A stretch of DNA of 64,000 nucleotides from Ypsolopha sequella (lineage: Eukaryota; Arthropoda; Insecta; Lepidoptera; Ypsolophidae): positions 1 through 64,000 of the forward strand of contig CAKOHE010000020.1 of assembly GCA_934047225.1 (NCBI GenBank), in the 5' to 3' direction. The translations under genes were made by a program, and so were the position numbers. Below are positions 1 through 8,981 of the stretch, in pieces. A model generated the notes under the pieces. It was not told where the DNA came from. It made no database searches and saw only the letters and a list, made by a program, of their open reading frames with translations. How positions within the stretch are numbered: the stretch's first letter is position 1; each line of letters begins with the position of its first letter.

Positions 1-1904
1 AATCTAGCAAGACACAGTCTCCAAAAACCAACCCCTAAACCTCTGTGGTTCCTAAGATAAAGACACCTTTTCATACCACAGCACTCACAAACAAAAGCTA
101 AAACTGAACCCTATCATCTAAGAAATGTTTTTGGGGAGTCCTTTCGTTGATCAGCTCCACTACGTAGAAATCTGTTAAAGGGAAAATAGCTATATGGGAA
201 ATAAAAATATAATGAAAGTTGATTGAAGCCACTCTGTCGTTCCTTCCAGCATCTGAAAACCCATTGGACTCCCCTACGATCTAAGGTAAGCAGTTCCGGA
301 GAAAACATAGACGATTCTATGGACAAAAAGGGGGAAATAAATAGGTAAAACGATAAATATATGTTCTTGTAGAAAGTACATTATGTATAGTGGAGAATTG
401 TGTGTGTATTAAAAGTAAATATATAGACACAAATATATTTGGCACGAGCCAAAACACTCGCGTACTTTATAAACCTGTGGCGACACTACATTCATTTCGA
501 TCGCGAGAATTTAATTTCAGAGCTCTGAATTGGAACCGCGCACGTCGCTAATATAAATTATTTCAGAACCGACACTAAAACACAACGTAAATCACAACAC
601 TTCGAAACGTTTTCTCATAAACGTTCCTTTCCGCCCGTATGCGCGAAAGACGCAGACTTCAGGTGACCTCGCGGGTCCGCGCGTAACCTGAGTATCCTTC
701 GGCTATCTATGACCTAGAGGCGTTTATTTTAATCTAAGAAAACAAACTGTACGCGACGTGTTTCCTAGATCGACCTGTTTCCGAGCGTCCCGTCACCCAA
801 CTGTCCACTCTTTCCTTTTCCCCACCTATGGTTTTTCCCAAATTTTGCAAAGTTTTTAGCTCCGCCCTTCTTCCAGACACATTATTTCGTAAATTAATTA
901 GTTGTCAAACACTACTTGAGGCTTGTTTAGCTAAAACTCAACAAAAACAGTCAAGAGCGTGAAATACATTAAAACTAATCTCTTTTTCAACTCGTGAAAC
1001 ATAGATCTACAATAATTTTAGATGTGCCATTCAAATCTATAGAAAATAAGTAAAGAAACATTTAAATATAGAATGCTGAATAATTTACTATTCCAAATAC
1101 TGCTATTTTAATCTTATTCATAATGCAAACTATTTTGGACCTTTTTGAATTTCATGAAATCGATTAATTGAAAGAACATGAGGTAGAACACGTTTTATTT
1201 TATATGTTTGTGTTCTAAGTCATTTAACTATTATCATTACATCAGACCTAGCTTCCGAACATGACATGACACACTTTTTATAATTCAAGTTTCTAAACAA
1301 ATTTTATCAATAAAAACACACCACCTCTCCGACATTTGTAGATCTGTGGCTTCTTCCAAGATTTTACAAGTTTCACAAAAAATACGAACATGGTTTCAAC
1401 ATCATAAAATTTGACACATTCTCCAGGGCCAAACTTATGTTTGTTTTATTGCATGGGAACTCTAAAAAAAATCATACTGGCGCCAATTGCTAAGTAAAAT
1501 ATAGATGAAAGCGCTTCTATGCCGTGTAGCCTGACCCTTGTGACGCTGCGAAATAAGGTCGCTAATACGTCCCTGTTTCTTTACATTAGTTTAGGCTGTT
1601 ATTAAATTGTTTCTGGAATCTACGTGACGTTTCTTTCCATAAAGTTAGAAGTGTATTCAATGTTGTACAAACTTGAACTCAAACATACGAAGGCATACGA
1701 ACGAAATATCAATTAAATTATTAATATTTGGCTACGCCCACTTATTTAAAATAGGTTGGGTCTAATTCTAAATTGCCGAAGTTCAGATCATAGATGGAGT
1801 TACTGGTATAAAATAACGAATAAAAGCAGTACAAAGTAATTTATATATTTCTGTACGAATGAAGGAACTTCAGTCGTTACACAACCATTGTAAATAAATT
1901 AAAA
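1..1904. other. Non-coding stretch, no gene recognised
   Basis: No reading frame here resembles a protein, and no zinc-finger exon of the kind found further right was seen. A patch at about 460-830 is richer in G+C and CpG than the rest (for example the Cs and Gs around 620-700), which could be an old promoter or a fragment of another repeat. The remainder is plain AT-rich DNA with short A and T runs. If the zinc-finger gene that starts to be visible at 3751 has upstream exons, none could be identified in this stretch. Confidence 0.5.
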
Positions 1905-2001
1905 ATAATAATAATAATAAAGCCCTAGGGCAAAATAATCGACTTTCTGTTCGGTGTTGATACATAAAAAGTGGGCCTTTACGAGCACTTGCATTGAAAA
2001 A
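1905..2001 (-). repeat. CCCTAGGGC dispersed repeat, fragment (copy 1)
   Basis: After a short ATA run, this stretch is the reverse complement of the start of the longer copies at 5805 and 17726. It shares the segment from AAGCCCTAGGGCAAAATAAT through the TAAAAAGTGGGCCTTTACGA part. Only about 95 bases are present, so this is a truncated copy. The family is interspersed, and three copies lie in this window. Confidence 0.7.
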
Positions 2002-2045
2002 TACATTATATTTACTGCCATACTGCAAAAGCAGTTTTATAAGTA

Positions 2046-2700
2046 CAGTTGGGCCTCGCTAATCCGGACCCCCGCTTATCCGGTGATCCATGTAATCCGA
2101 ACGGGCAAGCGGGGCTTCTTCGGGCAAATTAACTTCTTTTTTTTAACTTCATGTTAAGGCGGTAACAGAGGATCTCGGTCCAAAACGCATATTTTATTAT
2201 TGTTTGCCAAATTTTTGAATAAAAAGTATGCAATAAATGCGTTTTATGGCGTTTTGCGCAAATTGCTGATCAATAATTATGTGTTCACAAGCAACTGATG
2301 TCATATTATGCATTACATTATGATTGCATTACATAACAACAGTAAACACGCTTTAAAGTTTGTAAAGTTTGTAAATCGTCATAAAACGCATTAATTACAA
2401 ACTTTTTATTCAAAAATTTGGCAAACAATAATAAAATGTGCATTTTGGACCGAGATCCTCTGTTACCACCTTAAATGTGCAGATTTCTTACACGTTTCAT
2501 TGTAATTCTCTACATATGTAGTTTTGTATGTATGTATTGTCTGTTTTGTTTGTCTCACTTATTGTGTTTTGATAATTAATTAAATAAACTTAAGGTTAAC
2601 CATGTATTTTAATACCATTAAAATATTGCCATAATCCAGACGCCTCGGTATTCCGCCAAGGGCCTGTTTTTTGCCTATCCGGATTAGCGAGGCCCTACTG
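2046..2700. mobile_element. Non-autonomous DNA transposon, TA-flanked, pogo/Tc1-mariner-like
   Basis: The element starts with CAGTTGGGCCTCGCTAATCC and ends with the inverted version GGATTAGCGAGGCCCTACTG, an inverted repeat of about 24 bp. It is flanked by TA at 2044-2045 and 2701-2702, as expected of the Tc1/mariner/pogo superfamily. The CAGT-type terminus recalls pogo/Tigger elements. It codes for no protein. A second transposon is nested inside it (2158-2470). Confidence 0.75.
2158..2470. mobile_element. TTAA-flanked MITE nested in the TA element
   Basis: Both ends carry a long inverted repeat of about 75 bp beginning GGCGGTAACAGAGGATCTCG (right arm: CGAGATCCTCTGTTACCACC). The tetranucleotide TTAA is duplicated at 2154-2157 and 2471-2474, the target-site signature of piggyBac-like elements. 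It is 313 bp long with no coding capacity. It interrupts the TA-flanked element at 2046-2700 and is therefore the younger insertion. Confidence 0.78.
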
Positions 2701-2734
2701 TACCTAGATTGTTACTTTACGTGTAGGGGAGGTG

Positions 2735-3010
2735 GAGTAATAAAAGTAATAATATTTTATTTCTAGAACATTATGTCTTTACATAAAGGGCTGTGATAAC
2801 CCTAGTAAGTTTATACAAACCTGTAACAGGGTTACCACGCTCTTCCGCCAGTGGTTTTAAAGATACAAAAAAAAAAAAAAACTAAAGTAAAATAAAGATA
2901 ATACAGATTAATTCTATAATGCTTAGTGTACAAGGGTGTGAGGGTGTATATGTGTGTGTGGATGCGTGTGTGAAGTGTATGTGTTAAAGTCACAAATAGT
3001 AAACGAAAAA
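2735..3010 (-). mobile_element. LINE 3' end fragment (tail family with TGTGTG stretch), reverse orientation
   Basis: The stretch resembles those at about 9150 and 19840. It has a TTTATTT start, a CCTGTAACAGGGTTACC-type block and then a GTGTGTG-rich part. On the minus strand this reads as a retrotransposon 3' end running into an A/T-rich tail. No coding sequence is left. The family assignment rests only on comparison of the copies within the window. Confidence 0.45.
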
Positions 3011-3189
3011 TAGTGTTGATTTTGGTTTTACGCTGTGCTTATGGTTTAGTATACTTATTTTATTTTGGAACTTCTAGAAGAGATTCAGTTTCGTCATAAG
3101 TGAGAGTGAGAAGCCAACTTCGAATTTCTGATTTACATTTGTAAAATGGTAACGAATAAATATTTAGTGATTTATTAGCCCTATTGTAG

Positions 3190-3384
3190 AGGCGGGAACC
3201 ATAAAAAAAATCTTTTTCAAAATTTTACTATACCACTATATTGGCGTGATAAATATGTATACCCATGCCAAATTACAGCTTTCTAGTACTAATAGTCTCT
3301 AAGCTAAGCCGTGGACAGACAGACAGACAGACGGACATAGCGAAACTATAAGGGCTCCTTGTTGTTGACTACGGAACCCTAAAA
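3190..3384 (+). repeat. Lepidopteran-type interspersed repeat, 3' half (…CGGAACCCTAAAA end)
   Basis: The stretch contains a run of CAGACAGACAGACAGACGG followed by a short spacer and ends TACGGAACCCTAAAA. It is the 3' half of the same family as the copy at 11753-12040 and the large element at 49268-51292. The family is very common in lepidopteran genomes (recalled, not searched). It has no protein-coding content. Confidence 0.6.
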
Positions 3385-3720
3385 AGACGATATTTTTGAT
3401 GGTCGTAGATTGTGTGCCACTGGTACCGATTCGGTGAAGCACATCTTAACTTATTTGACAGGACTAAACTAAATTTAAGCGTTCTGTCCTTGTCTTTTCG
3501 ATAAAGAAAGAAAAAGACAGGACACTTAAAATAAGCTTAGTCCTGCCAAATAAGTTAAGATGTGTTATGCCGAATCGATACCATTGTAACATAATTAGAC
3601 ATTGGGACACTAGTGCAGTCTATTATGAAACTCAGTTCGTTCGTTTTGTAAACAAGCACTCGTATCTCGTCTCAAATTATATGACAGGTGCACAAAATAC
3701 TATTATTGGCATCTACCAGT
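3385..3720 (+). repeat. Dispersed repeat shared with 54130-54310
   Basis: The parts at 3388-3420 and 3584-3720 match 54130-54310. Shared landmarks are GACGATnnnTTTGATnGTC, then GACACTnGTGCAGTCTATTA, then the CACAAAATACTATT-type end. A fragment in reverse orientation also lies at about 44295-44345. The middle of this copy is interrupted by the 163-bp hairpin element at 3421-3583, which the 54 kb copy lacks. Confidence 0.65.
3421..3583. mobile_element. Short hairpin MITE inserted in the preceding repeat
   Basis: Nearly the whole element is one inverted repeat. The left arm runs TGGTACCGATTCGGTGAAGC…, and the right arm ends …GCCGAATCGATACCA, with ACTTATTTGGCAGGACTAA-like arms in between. The centre has its own small hairpin (CTTTTTCTTTC). 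The homologous repeat at 54 kb lacks this segment and so serves as an approximate empty site. No coding capacity. Confidence 0.7.
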
Positions 3721-3750
3721 TGTTATTAAATTTCCTCTGTTTGATTCCAG

Positions 3751-3825
3751 ATGCGCCGCGAAACTGCATTTAGAGTGGCACGAAGGAAAAACATACAAGT
3801 GTGATTTATGCGGAGAGGTTTTTAT
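3751..3825 (+). CDS. C2H2 zinc-finger gene, internal exon (splices to 7731)
   Basis: This short exon of a C2H2 zinc-finger protein lies between a splice acceptor (TTTGATTCCAG, ending 3750) and a donor (GTAAGG at 3826). Its first base completes a codon from an upstream exon that I could not find. The translation gives the end of one finger (H-L-E-W-H, the H-x3-H half), the linker EGKTYKC in place of the classical TGEKPYKC, and the Cys pair C-D-L-C-G-E-V-F of the next finger. The exon stops two bases into a codon. Joining to 7731 restores the frame and gives C-x2-C-x12-H-x4-H with correct spacing, which is strong support for the exon pair. C2H2 fingers bind nucleic acid, usually in nuclear transcription factors; the target of this protein is unknown. 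A truncated LINE begins five bases into the intron, so the donor retains GTAAG but has a non-consensus G at +6. Confidence 0.85.
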
Positions 3826-3830
3826 GTAAG

Positions 3831-5312
3831 GACATAAAATGTATAAATACTGAAATTACACCTGTTATTACACATCTTATAAATGCGTGTATCTTAAATA
3901 AAATTTATCCAGATAAAATAAAAGTAGGAATGATTCGACCTATTCATAAAAAGGGTAGCTTTACTGATATTAACAACTATAGACCGATAACGATCTTATC
4001 ATGCATTGATAAAATTATTGAAAAGTACCTGGGTTTTGAAATACAAAATTACCTTATTAAGAATAATATAATTAACGGTAACCAGTACGGCTTTCAGAAA
4101 AATAAAAATACCACCCAGCTACTAGCAAAATTTTCTAATGAAGTTAACAGGCACATGGACTCTAAAATGCATGTGCTTGCAGTTTTCATAGATTTTAGCA
4201 AGGCCTTTGATACTTTAAATTATGAAACACTCTATACAAAGTTGCAGCAAAATGGTATACAGGGTCCATTCCTAGAATGGTTTAAAGATTATCATAAAAA
4301 CAGGTACACAGCTGTCAGTATAGCTGGCAAACTCAGTGACACTTTATTAACCGAAGAAGGCACCGCTCAAGGTTCAATTTTGGGCCCGACAGAATACCTA
4401 CTTTATGTAAACGATATGTGCAACATATTCCGGGATGGGTCTGTGTACCAGTTTGCTGACGACACATGTATTTTGACAGCGCACGAAGATATCAACGTCG
4501 CGCAAAATACTCTGCAATACAACTATGATCAGCTATGTAAATGGGCACACGATGTTGGACTGGTTATAAATGCACAAAAAACCAAATTGTTGTACATTCA
4601 TTCGCCATACTTAAAATCACCCTTTATACCACGCATCGTTGCCCACGATCACCTATGTATGCATATGAATAACAATAAATCTGATTGTAAATGTGAGTCA
4701 CTTGAATCAGTCGACAAACATACATACTTAGGACTAATCATTGACAAAAATTTTACATGGGGACCGCATATAGAACGTATAAGTAAAAAACTACGAGCTA
4801 TTCTAGCTAAATTAGTAATATTGAAATATAAATTACCCTTCCCTACAGTGAGATTACTGTATATGTCTATGGCGGATTCTATTATTAGTTATGGACTAAG
4901 TAGTTACGGCCGTACTTATAAAACCTATATTGAAAAAATTTATAAACTTCAACGAAGTATCTTAAAAAACATTGTACCTATCAACATAAGAAACCGTTTC
5001 AGAGAAGATGAGAAAGGATTATTTAAATATTGCAGAGTAATTGATGTATTCAATAAGATTAAACTAGCTGTTGTGTGTGAAGAATATAATAATGTCAACT
5101 GTCTTCAAAAGAGAACGCGGCCGCAACATTTTCGTAACCTTTCTTATCTACCTCCTTATGTTCTGCCCAAATGCAACAATATTTATGGAAAGCGCACTTG
5201 GAACTACATGCTACCTGAAATCTTAAATAGTATACCAGGTAAAGTGTTGCAAGACATAGATGTCAAACCTAAAAAAGTAAGAAAAATTATGAAGAGACAT
5301 CTATTGTCTTGA
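3831..5312 (+). CDS. LINE reverse transcriptase (jockey/CR1-type), N-terminally truncated
   Basis: The frame codes for a retroelement reverse transcriptase that would copy its own RNA at a nicked chromosomal site. It is open for 493 codons. Recognisable in order are the finger region (GMIRPIHKKG and NNYRPITILS), the catalytic block A FIDFSKAFD, the TAQGSILGP block, the catalytic Y/F-x-D-D box as FADDT, the thumb start HTYLGLIIDKNF, and a C-terminal part rich in Lys and Arg. The block-A Asp and the DD pair are intact. The endonuclease domain that should precede it is absent because of truncation. Reading the frame upstream of 3831 only adds host exon sequence out of the zinc-finger frame. A Cys-rich insert (C-K-C) before the thumb also occurs in the second LINE at 55899. 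I place it in the jockey/CR1 superfamily but not a clade. With no promoter or endonuclease it is probably inactive. Confidence 0.9.
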   Translation, partial: DIKCINTEITPVITHLINACILNKIYPDKIKVGMIRPIHKKGSFTDINNYRPITILSCIDKIIEKYLGFEIQNYLIKNNIINGNQYGFQKNKNTTQLLAKFSNEVNRHMDSKMHVLAVFIDFSKAFDTLNYETLYTKLQQNGIQGPFLEWFKDYHKNRYTAVSIAGKLSDTLLTEEGTAQGSILGPTEYLLYVNDMCNIFRDGSVYQFADDTCILTAHEDINVAQNTLQYNYDQLCKWAHDVGLVINAQKTKLLYIHSPYLKSPFIPRIVAHDHLCMHMNNNKSDCKCESLESVDKHTYLGLIIDKNFTWGPHIERISKKLRAILAKLVILKYKLPFPTVRLLYMSMADSIISYGLSSYGRTYKTYIEKIYKLQRSILKNIVPINIRNRFREDEKGLFKYCRVIDVFNKIKLAVVCEEYNNVNCLQKRTRPQHFRNLSYLPPYVLPKCNNIYGKRTWNYMLPEILNSIPGKVLQDIDVKPKKVRKIMKRHLLS

Positions 5313-5484
5313 ACAATTAATTAGCTCAGTTAAATGTTTTTTATTATTTACTTGTATTTTTTTTTTTTTGTTATGTACTGTACCTAAGAAGTGGCTCAGA
5401 AATCACATTTAAACCCACTAAGGGTTTACGTGATTTTCTTTTTTATAAGTAAAAAATATGTACAAAACATGATAATTAGATAAA

Positions 5485-5517
<33 letters not shown>
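3831..5517 (+). mobile_element. 5'-truncated non-LTR retrotransposon (LINE A) in the zinc-finger intron
   Basis: The element consists of an uninterrupted reverse transcriptase reading frame, a 3' untranslated region of about 200 bp and a poly(A) run of about 27 A ending near 5517. The endonuclease and all upstream parts are missing, which is the usual 5' truncation of target-primed reverse transcription. The left junction falls right after GTAAG of the host splice donor. The right flank reads GTATTTCG directly after the poly(A), so the pre-insertion intron probably began GTAAGTATTTCG. Any target-site duplication is at most the AAG that merges with the poly(A). The intact frame and poly(A) argue for a fairly recent insertion. 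Confidence 0.85.
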
Positions 5518-5604
5518 GTATTTCGAATTTATTAGCAGCGGTAGTGAAGCACGTATCTCGGAGAGGAACATTTATTAAAAAAAAAACTATGTGAAATTAA
5601 CACA

Positions 5605-5780
<176 letters not shown>

Positions 5781-5804
5781 AAGTACGTACTTTTTATTAT
5801 TTTC

Positions 5805-6185
5805 AATGCATGTGCTCGTAAAGGCCCACTTTTTATGCATCAAAACCGAACAGAAAGTCGATTATTTTGCCCTAGGGCTTTATTATTACTTTTTTTTTTA
5901 TTTGTTTGCAATGGTTGGCTAACCTGCAGCCTTTCCTGTGTACCATAAATGTCATACTTTTTTTTTCAATGTTTAACGGCTCTGGATACAGTTCTTTTGA
6001 CCCAATTACAATTTAAAGTTCACAAAATTATATTTGTTTTATTTCCTCACACAATGCATTGAAAAACGTAGTATGATACACGGGCGTAAAAGCAATAGAT
6101 TACTCGGTTACGTTTAAAACACTCGCTACGCTCGTGTTTTAAATCGTCCTCGTAATTTATTCCTTTGCGCCCTTGTAGCATAAAC
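5805..6185 (+). repeat. CCCTAGGGC dispersed repeat, long copy (copy 2)
   Basis: About 380 bp nearly identical to 17726-18118. It runs from CAATGCATGTGCTCGTAAAG through TTTTGCCCTAGGGC, GGTTGGCTAACCTGCAGCC and GATACACGGGCGTAAAAGCA, and ends at GTAGCATAAACTACTATT. It contains a local hairpin (AAAACACTCGCTACGCTCGTGTTTT) near 6118-6142. There is no reading frame of note. The same boundaries recur in copy 3, so this is a defined mobile unit rather than a random segment. Confidence 0.75.
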
Positions 6186-6284
6186 TACTATTATGTACAT
6201 GTATATAGTTTATTTAATTTAACCATATGTTTTAAAGTGTGTAATTTATTCTGTGCACCGCCCTTATACATTTCTATTTTAAAA

Positions 6285-6425
6285 GTTCTTCCATCCAAAG
6301 GTTGTCTAGAAGAAATCGCTTTTAGCGATAAGACCGCCAATTGTACCCTGCTACTATTATAAAACTGTTTCATTATTTCTGTTTTTTGGTGTGCAATAAA
6401 GAATATTGTATTGTATTGTATTGTA
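6285..6425 (+). mobile_element. LINE 3' end with (TTGTA)n tail
   Basis: The stretch reads GGTTGTCTAGAAGAAATCGC, then TTTTAGCGATAAGACCGCC, then GTGCAATAAAGAATATTGTA and a short TTGTA tandem tail. I recall this arrangement as the 3' end of an abundant lepidopteran LINE, with the AATAAA signal just before the simple tail. Only the 3' end is present, the typical result of 5' truncation. Confidence 0.7.
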
Positions 6426-6900
6426 AAAAAATGGACAGCTATTGGACCATATCATTTTGTATACCTACAGATACCTTATAGTTTATAAATATGTTTTTCT
6501 GTTCCCGCTGGCGGCCATTGCATCAAGTACAGTGTGTCCCGCGTACAAGTGCACATCCGAAAGTGGGTGAAACTAGATCTAAATATATCGGCACTTTTTC
6601 ATCAAATTAACTCTGTTAATGGGACTTTTCGAACCTGGTTAATGGTATTTGATTTCTAGGATTTTTTTCGATGTTTACATCTATAATTGGGACGTTGTAG
6701 CTCAATTCCCTGTATACATTAGATTTATTTAGTTGTTCTCAAAGAGAGTTCATAAATGCCACTTTGTATATATTATGCTATTGTATTAAAGATTTCAAAA
6801 GTAAAGATAAGCCCTTACCGTACTATGACAGCAACAAAATGTTTCCACCTTTAACCTGGGTTGACGATGGGTGACGCTCACACTTTTGGAATCAGTGCTC
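6426..6900. other. Intronic stretch without recognised features
   Basis: AT-rich sequence inside the intron between exons 3751-3825 and 7731-7854. No repeat shared with other parts of the window and no convincing exon was seen. Confidence 0.45.
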
Positions 6901-6924
6901 ATCTGAACACATTGATAGTTGGAC

Positions 6925-7060
6925 GCCTTAATTGCACTTAAAGTTAATCATTTTAACAACTTTAGTGGTCTGATCAGTTTGCTGACCGTAGGTACACAGA
7001 TTGCGCACTCATGCGTGTGCGCGCGTTGGCATTATGTTATGATTTTAGATGCCAGGGCTC
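6925..7060 (+). repeat. Dispersed repeat shared with 27056-27200
   Basis: The segment with GTCTGATCAGTTTGCTGACC, GTAGGTA, AGATTGCGCAC, then GGCATTATGTTA and GATTTTAGnTGCCAGGGCTC recurs at 27075-27195 with small differences. At 27 kb it directly follows a TTAAGGC-family element, here it does not. No coding potential. Confidence 0.65.
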
Positions 7061-7069
7061 ATCTAAACT

Positions 7070-7232
7070 TTGAAATCTTTGTATTGTATTATTTAATTTC
7101 AAGATTCTATATTTTTTTGGTTTGTTAGTTAGGATGTCGATTTGTTATAAATAGTGTTAGCTTATCTTTCGCATTAGGTTATACCTGTAAAGATAGATTT
7201 AAGTTTTGTTTTTAATAAATAAATTTTAAAAA
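7070..7232 (+). mobile_element. LINE 3' end fragment (AATAAATAAA tail)
   Basis: The stretch ends CGCATTAGGTTATACCTGTA…AATAAATAAATTTTAAAAAA and resembles 31200-31427, which ends CGCATTGGCTTAGCTGTAAG…AATAAATAAATAAATA. The common landmarks and the A-rich terminus mark it as a retrotransposon 3' end in + orientation. No reverse transcriptase sequence remains upstream of it. Confidence 0.5.
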
Positions 7233-7730
7233 ATATCAGGTTGGAACAGGTTTCGACACGTTTGTTTGCAAACATTTGAATTTCTTTCGCAAGTGCTTTG
7301 TTTGTCAGTACTATCTCAGGTTTTAACCTTATTACATTTTCACCTCTATTATTGGAGTAACGGTACATTGCGACCTCTATAGGCGGGGCCTCTGTAAATG
7401 AGACAACTATGTATAATTCAAAACTGTCTAATGGGAACACTGGATAAATGAAAATCTCTTTAAATGGCACAAAATCCTTGGTCTCTTGAGTATTTCGCCA
7501 ATGTTTTTCTCCCAACCATGTTTATGTCCCAAAATTTGTCCGGTCCCGTGTTTTACTCTAGTTTTCGTGGGTATATGTCCCAAATATCCCCCCTTGGATA
7601 CGTGCTTGGCGGTAGTATTTCAATCTTTAGACCCGAGTCCATCCGAATCACCTATGCCACCGTCGGAGATCCCTATATTGAGCAAGATTTTTTTAAAAGA
7701 TTGTAATTTGAATCTGTTGCTGATTTTCAG
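7233..7730. other. 3' part of the zinc-finger intron
   Basis: No known repeat was recognised. Reading frames crossing 7464-7706 exist but have no recognisable domain, and they end at or before the acceptor TGATTTTCAG at 7721-7730. I treat the stretch as intron. Confidence 0.45.
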
Positions 7731-7854
7731 TCGCCCCACCACCCACTTCTCCCATCGACGCATCAAGCATCCGACAGACCACGTGTGTCACATCTGTGGG
7801 TACTCCTTCCTTGGTGAGAACGGACTCCACGCGCACTGCAGAATGAAGCATTGA
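7731..7854 (+). CDS. C2H2 zinc-finger gene, terminal exon with stop
   Basis: This exon follows a good acceptor (TTGCTGATTTTCAG). Its first base completes the codon left open by the exon ending at 3825. The joined frame supplies the H-x4-H half (H-R-R-I-K-H) of the finger begun in the earlier exon. One more complete finger follows: C-H-I-C, a twelve-residue loop GYSFLGENGLHA, then H-C-R-M-K-H, again H-x4-H. The TGA stop comes immediately after the last His, so the protein ends in a finger with no tail. The two linkers differ (EGKTYKC in the first exon, PTDHVC here), so the fingers are not the tightly spaced KRAB type. The exon is about twice as GC-rich as the intron around it, as expected for coding DNA. 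The upstream exons and any N-terminal ZAD or other domain lie outside what I can identify. No canonical AATAAA was found close behind the stop. Confidence 0.87.
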
Positions 7855-7934
7855 CAAGATAAAAGAGAGGTGGGGATAGTTTAGATTTATTACTGCTGTT
7901 AACATATTACCCATATCAATAGATCCATCCATCC

Positions 7935-8295
7935 GTCAGCCTAGTTCGTCCACTGCTGGACATAAGCCTTTCCAGGACTTTGCCACTCCCGGCGGTCATC
8001 CTGGAAGAATTGCCCATACTCACACACGCTGGGCAGGCGGGTTGGTGAGCGCGGTGCCGGAACCCTCGCACCAGTGACGCCGCTGCCCGTCACCAGTCTG
8101 TTCCATATAAGACCCGGCTATAAGGGATGGATATACCGCTGTCCATCGGTCCCCGGCATGGTGGGCCTCCTGGTTTTTTGCCTGTGAGCTGTCCTCTTAC
8201 TCTCCCCCGAATAACTTCGAGGGGGTCTCCAAGTAAGATGGTGGTACCTCCGCAGTCGAGCACGGCGTCAGCTCTACCACCATATATATCAATAG
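7935..8295 (+). mobile_element. RTE-like/SINE repeat (TCCACTGCTGGACATAAGCC family), copy 1
   Basis: The stretch starts CATCCGTCAGCCTAGTTCGT, then TCCACTGCTGGACATAAGCC, and continues through GGGCAGGCGGGTTGGTGAGC, CTCGCACCAGTGACGCCGCT and GAGGGGGTCTCCAAGTAAGA. The same order of blocks occurs at 44756-45060. The GCTGGACATAGGC motif is, from memory, typical of the 3' part of lepidopteran RTE LINEs and SINEs derived from them. No intact coding frame. Confidence 0.7.
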
Positions 8296-8299
8296 AACT

Positions 8300-8378
8300 T
8301 GGAATTAATCATAGCAGCTGTGGATGTACGAGGGTGGACTGTAATTTGTATTTCACAGTCCATATTGGGAATTCCAAT
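8300..8378 (+). repeat. Hairpin-bearing short repeat, copy 1
   Basis: A stem-loop of the form GGTGGACTGTAATTTG…ATTTCACAGTCCA is followed by TTGGGAATTCC. Equivalent stem-loops are at 17470-17546 (GAGTGTGGACTGTGACTTGC…CACAGTCCACACTC) and 43017-43110. In all three the loop contains TTnTATTTCA or TTGCATTTCA. Its mobile origin is unknown. Confidence 0.6.
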
Positions 8379-8379
8379 A

Positions 8380-8930
8380 AATTTCAAATATAAATGGTTT
8401 ATTTTGTAAAGTAGGTATACATACTATACATAATATATTTTTTACAAGTCAAATTTAATCTTATAAAAATATATGTAATAAAAAAGTAAATGTACATGAA
8501 CTAAATTAAAGGTTTAATTTATGTAGCAATATATTTACGATTAAAATGATAGGTAAAATATATATTATACAAGGTAAAATCCAATCAATCGCCCGAACCC
8601 ATACCGGAGACCCGGCCAGGGACCAGGAACAAGGTTCAATGATCACCAAGCGAGACCCCAGCATGAATCCAATCCAATCCATCAGCCAATATCGGTCCAA
8701 TGCTGGACATAGGCCTCTCCAAGGGCTCGCCACCCGAACCGGCAGACGCAGTGTAGGACGCCGGCCAGCTCGCTGGACTGACGATCTAAAAAAGATTGCC
8801 GGTAGTGGCTGGATGAGGATGGCCGAGGATAGAAAAATGTGGCGTGCCATCCTATATACTACACACTAATATTATACATATATAAATACATGCCTACCTC
8901 CGCCCATTCGATCAGTCTTGCCAAGAAACA
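8380..8930 (-). mobile_element. LINE-X 3' end, reverse orientation, interrupted by an RTE fragment
   Basis: On the minus strand this matches the 3' region of the LINE at 58692-59555: ACCTACTTTGCAAAATAAAC at the tail, the GCTACATAAATTAAAT block, then the GC-rich block with GGGTCTCCGGTATGGGTTCG, and the GGGCGGAGGTAGGCATGTAT block. In this copy the stretch between the GC-rich block and GTAGTATATAGGATGG-like sequence is replaced by a foreign piece (8669-8850). Other copies are at 23520-24305 and 32826-34365. Confidence 0.75.
8669..8850 (+). pseudogene. RTE-type LINE, C-terminal reverse transcriptase fragment
   Basis: The + strand translates, around 8756-8850, to R-R-P-A-R-W-T-D-D-L-K-K-I-A-G-S-G-W-M-R and onward M-A-E-D-R-K-M-W-R-A-I. 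From memory this is the highly characteristic end of RTE-clade reverse transcriptases in insects (consensus GRPxxRWxDDIxxxAGxxWMRxAxDRxxWRxL). It is preceded by the ATCGGTCCAATGCTGGACATAGGCCT repeat block, in an order not expected for an intact element, so the piece is rearranged. It sits inside LINE-X sequence and is too short to be functional. Confidence 0.75.
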
Positions 8931-8981
8931 CATATGACAGCCTTCGGCGATTCATTTTGGAATAACCCTCTAACATTGCAG

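Noticed and set aside
3801..3830. Start of the reverse transcriptase at 3801
   Set aside because: Bases 3801-3825 belong to the zinc-finger exon in another frame; the element begins after the splice donor.
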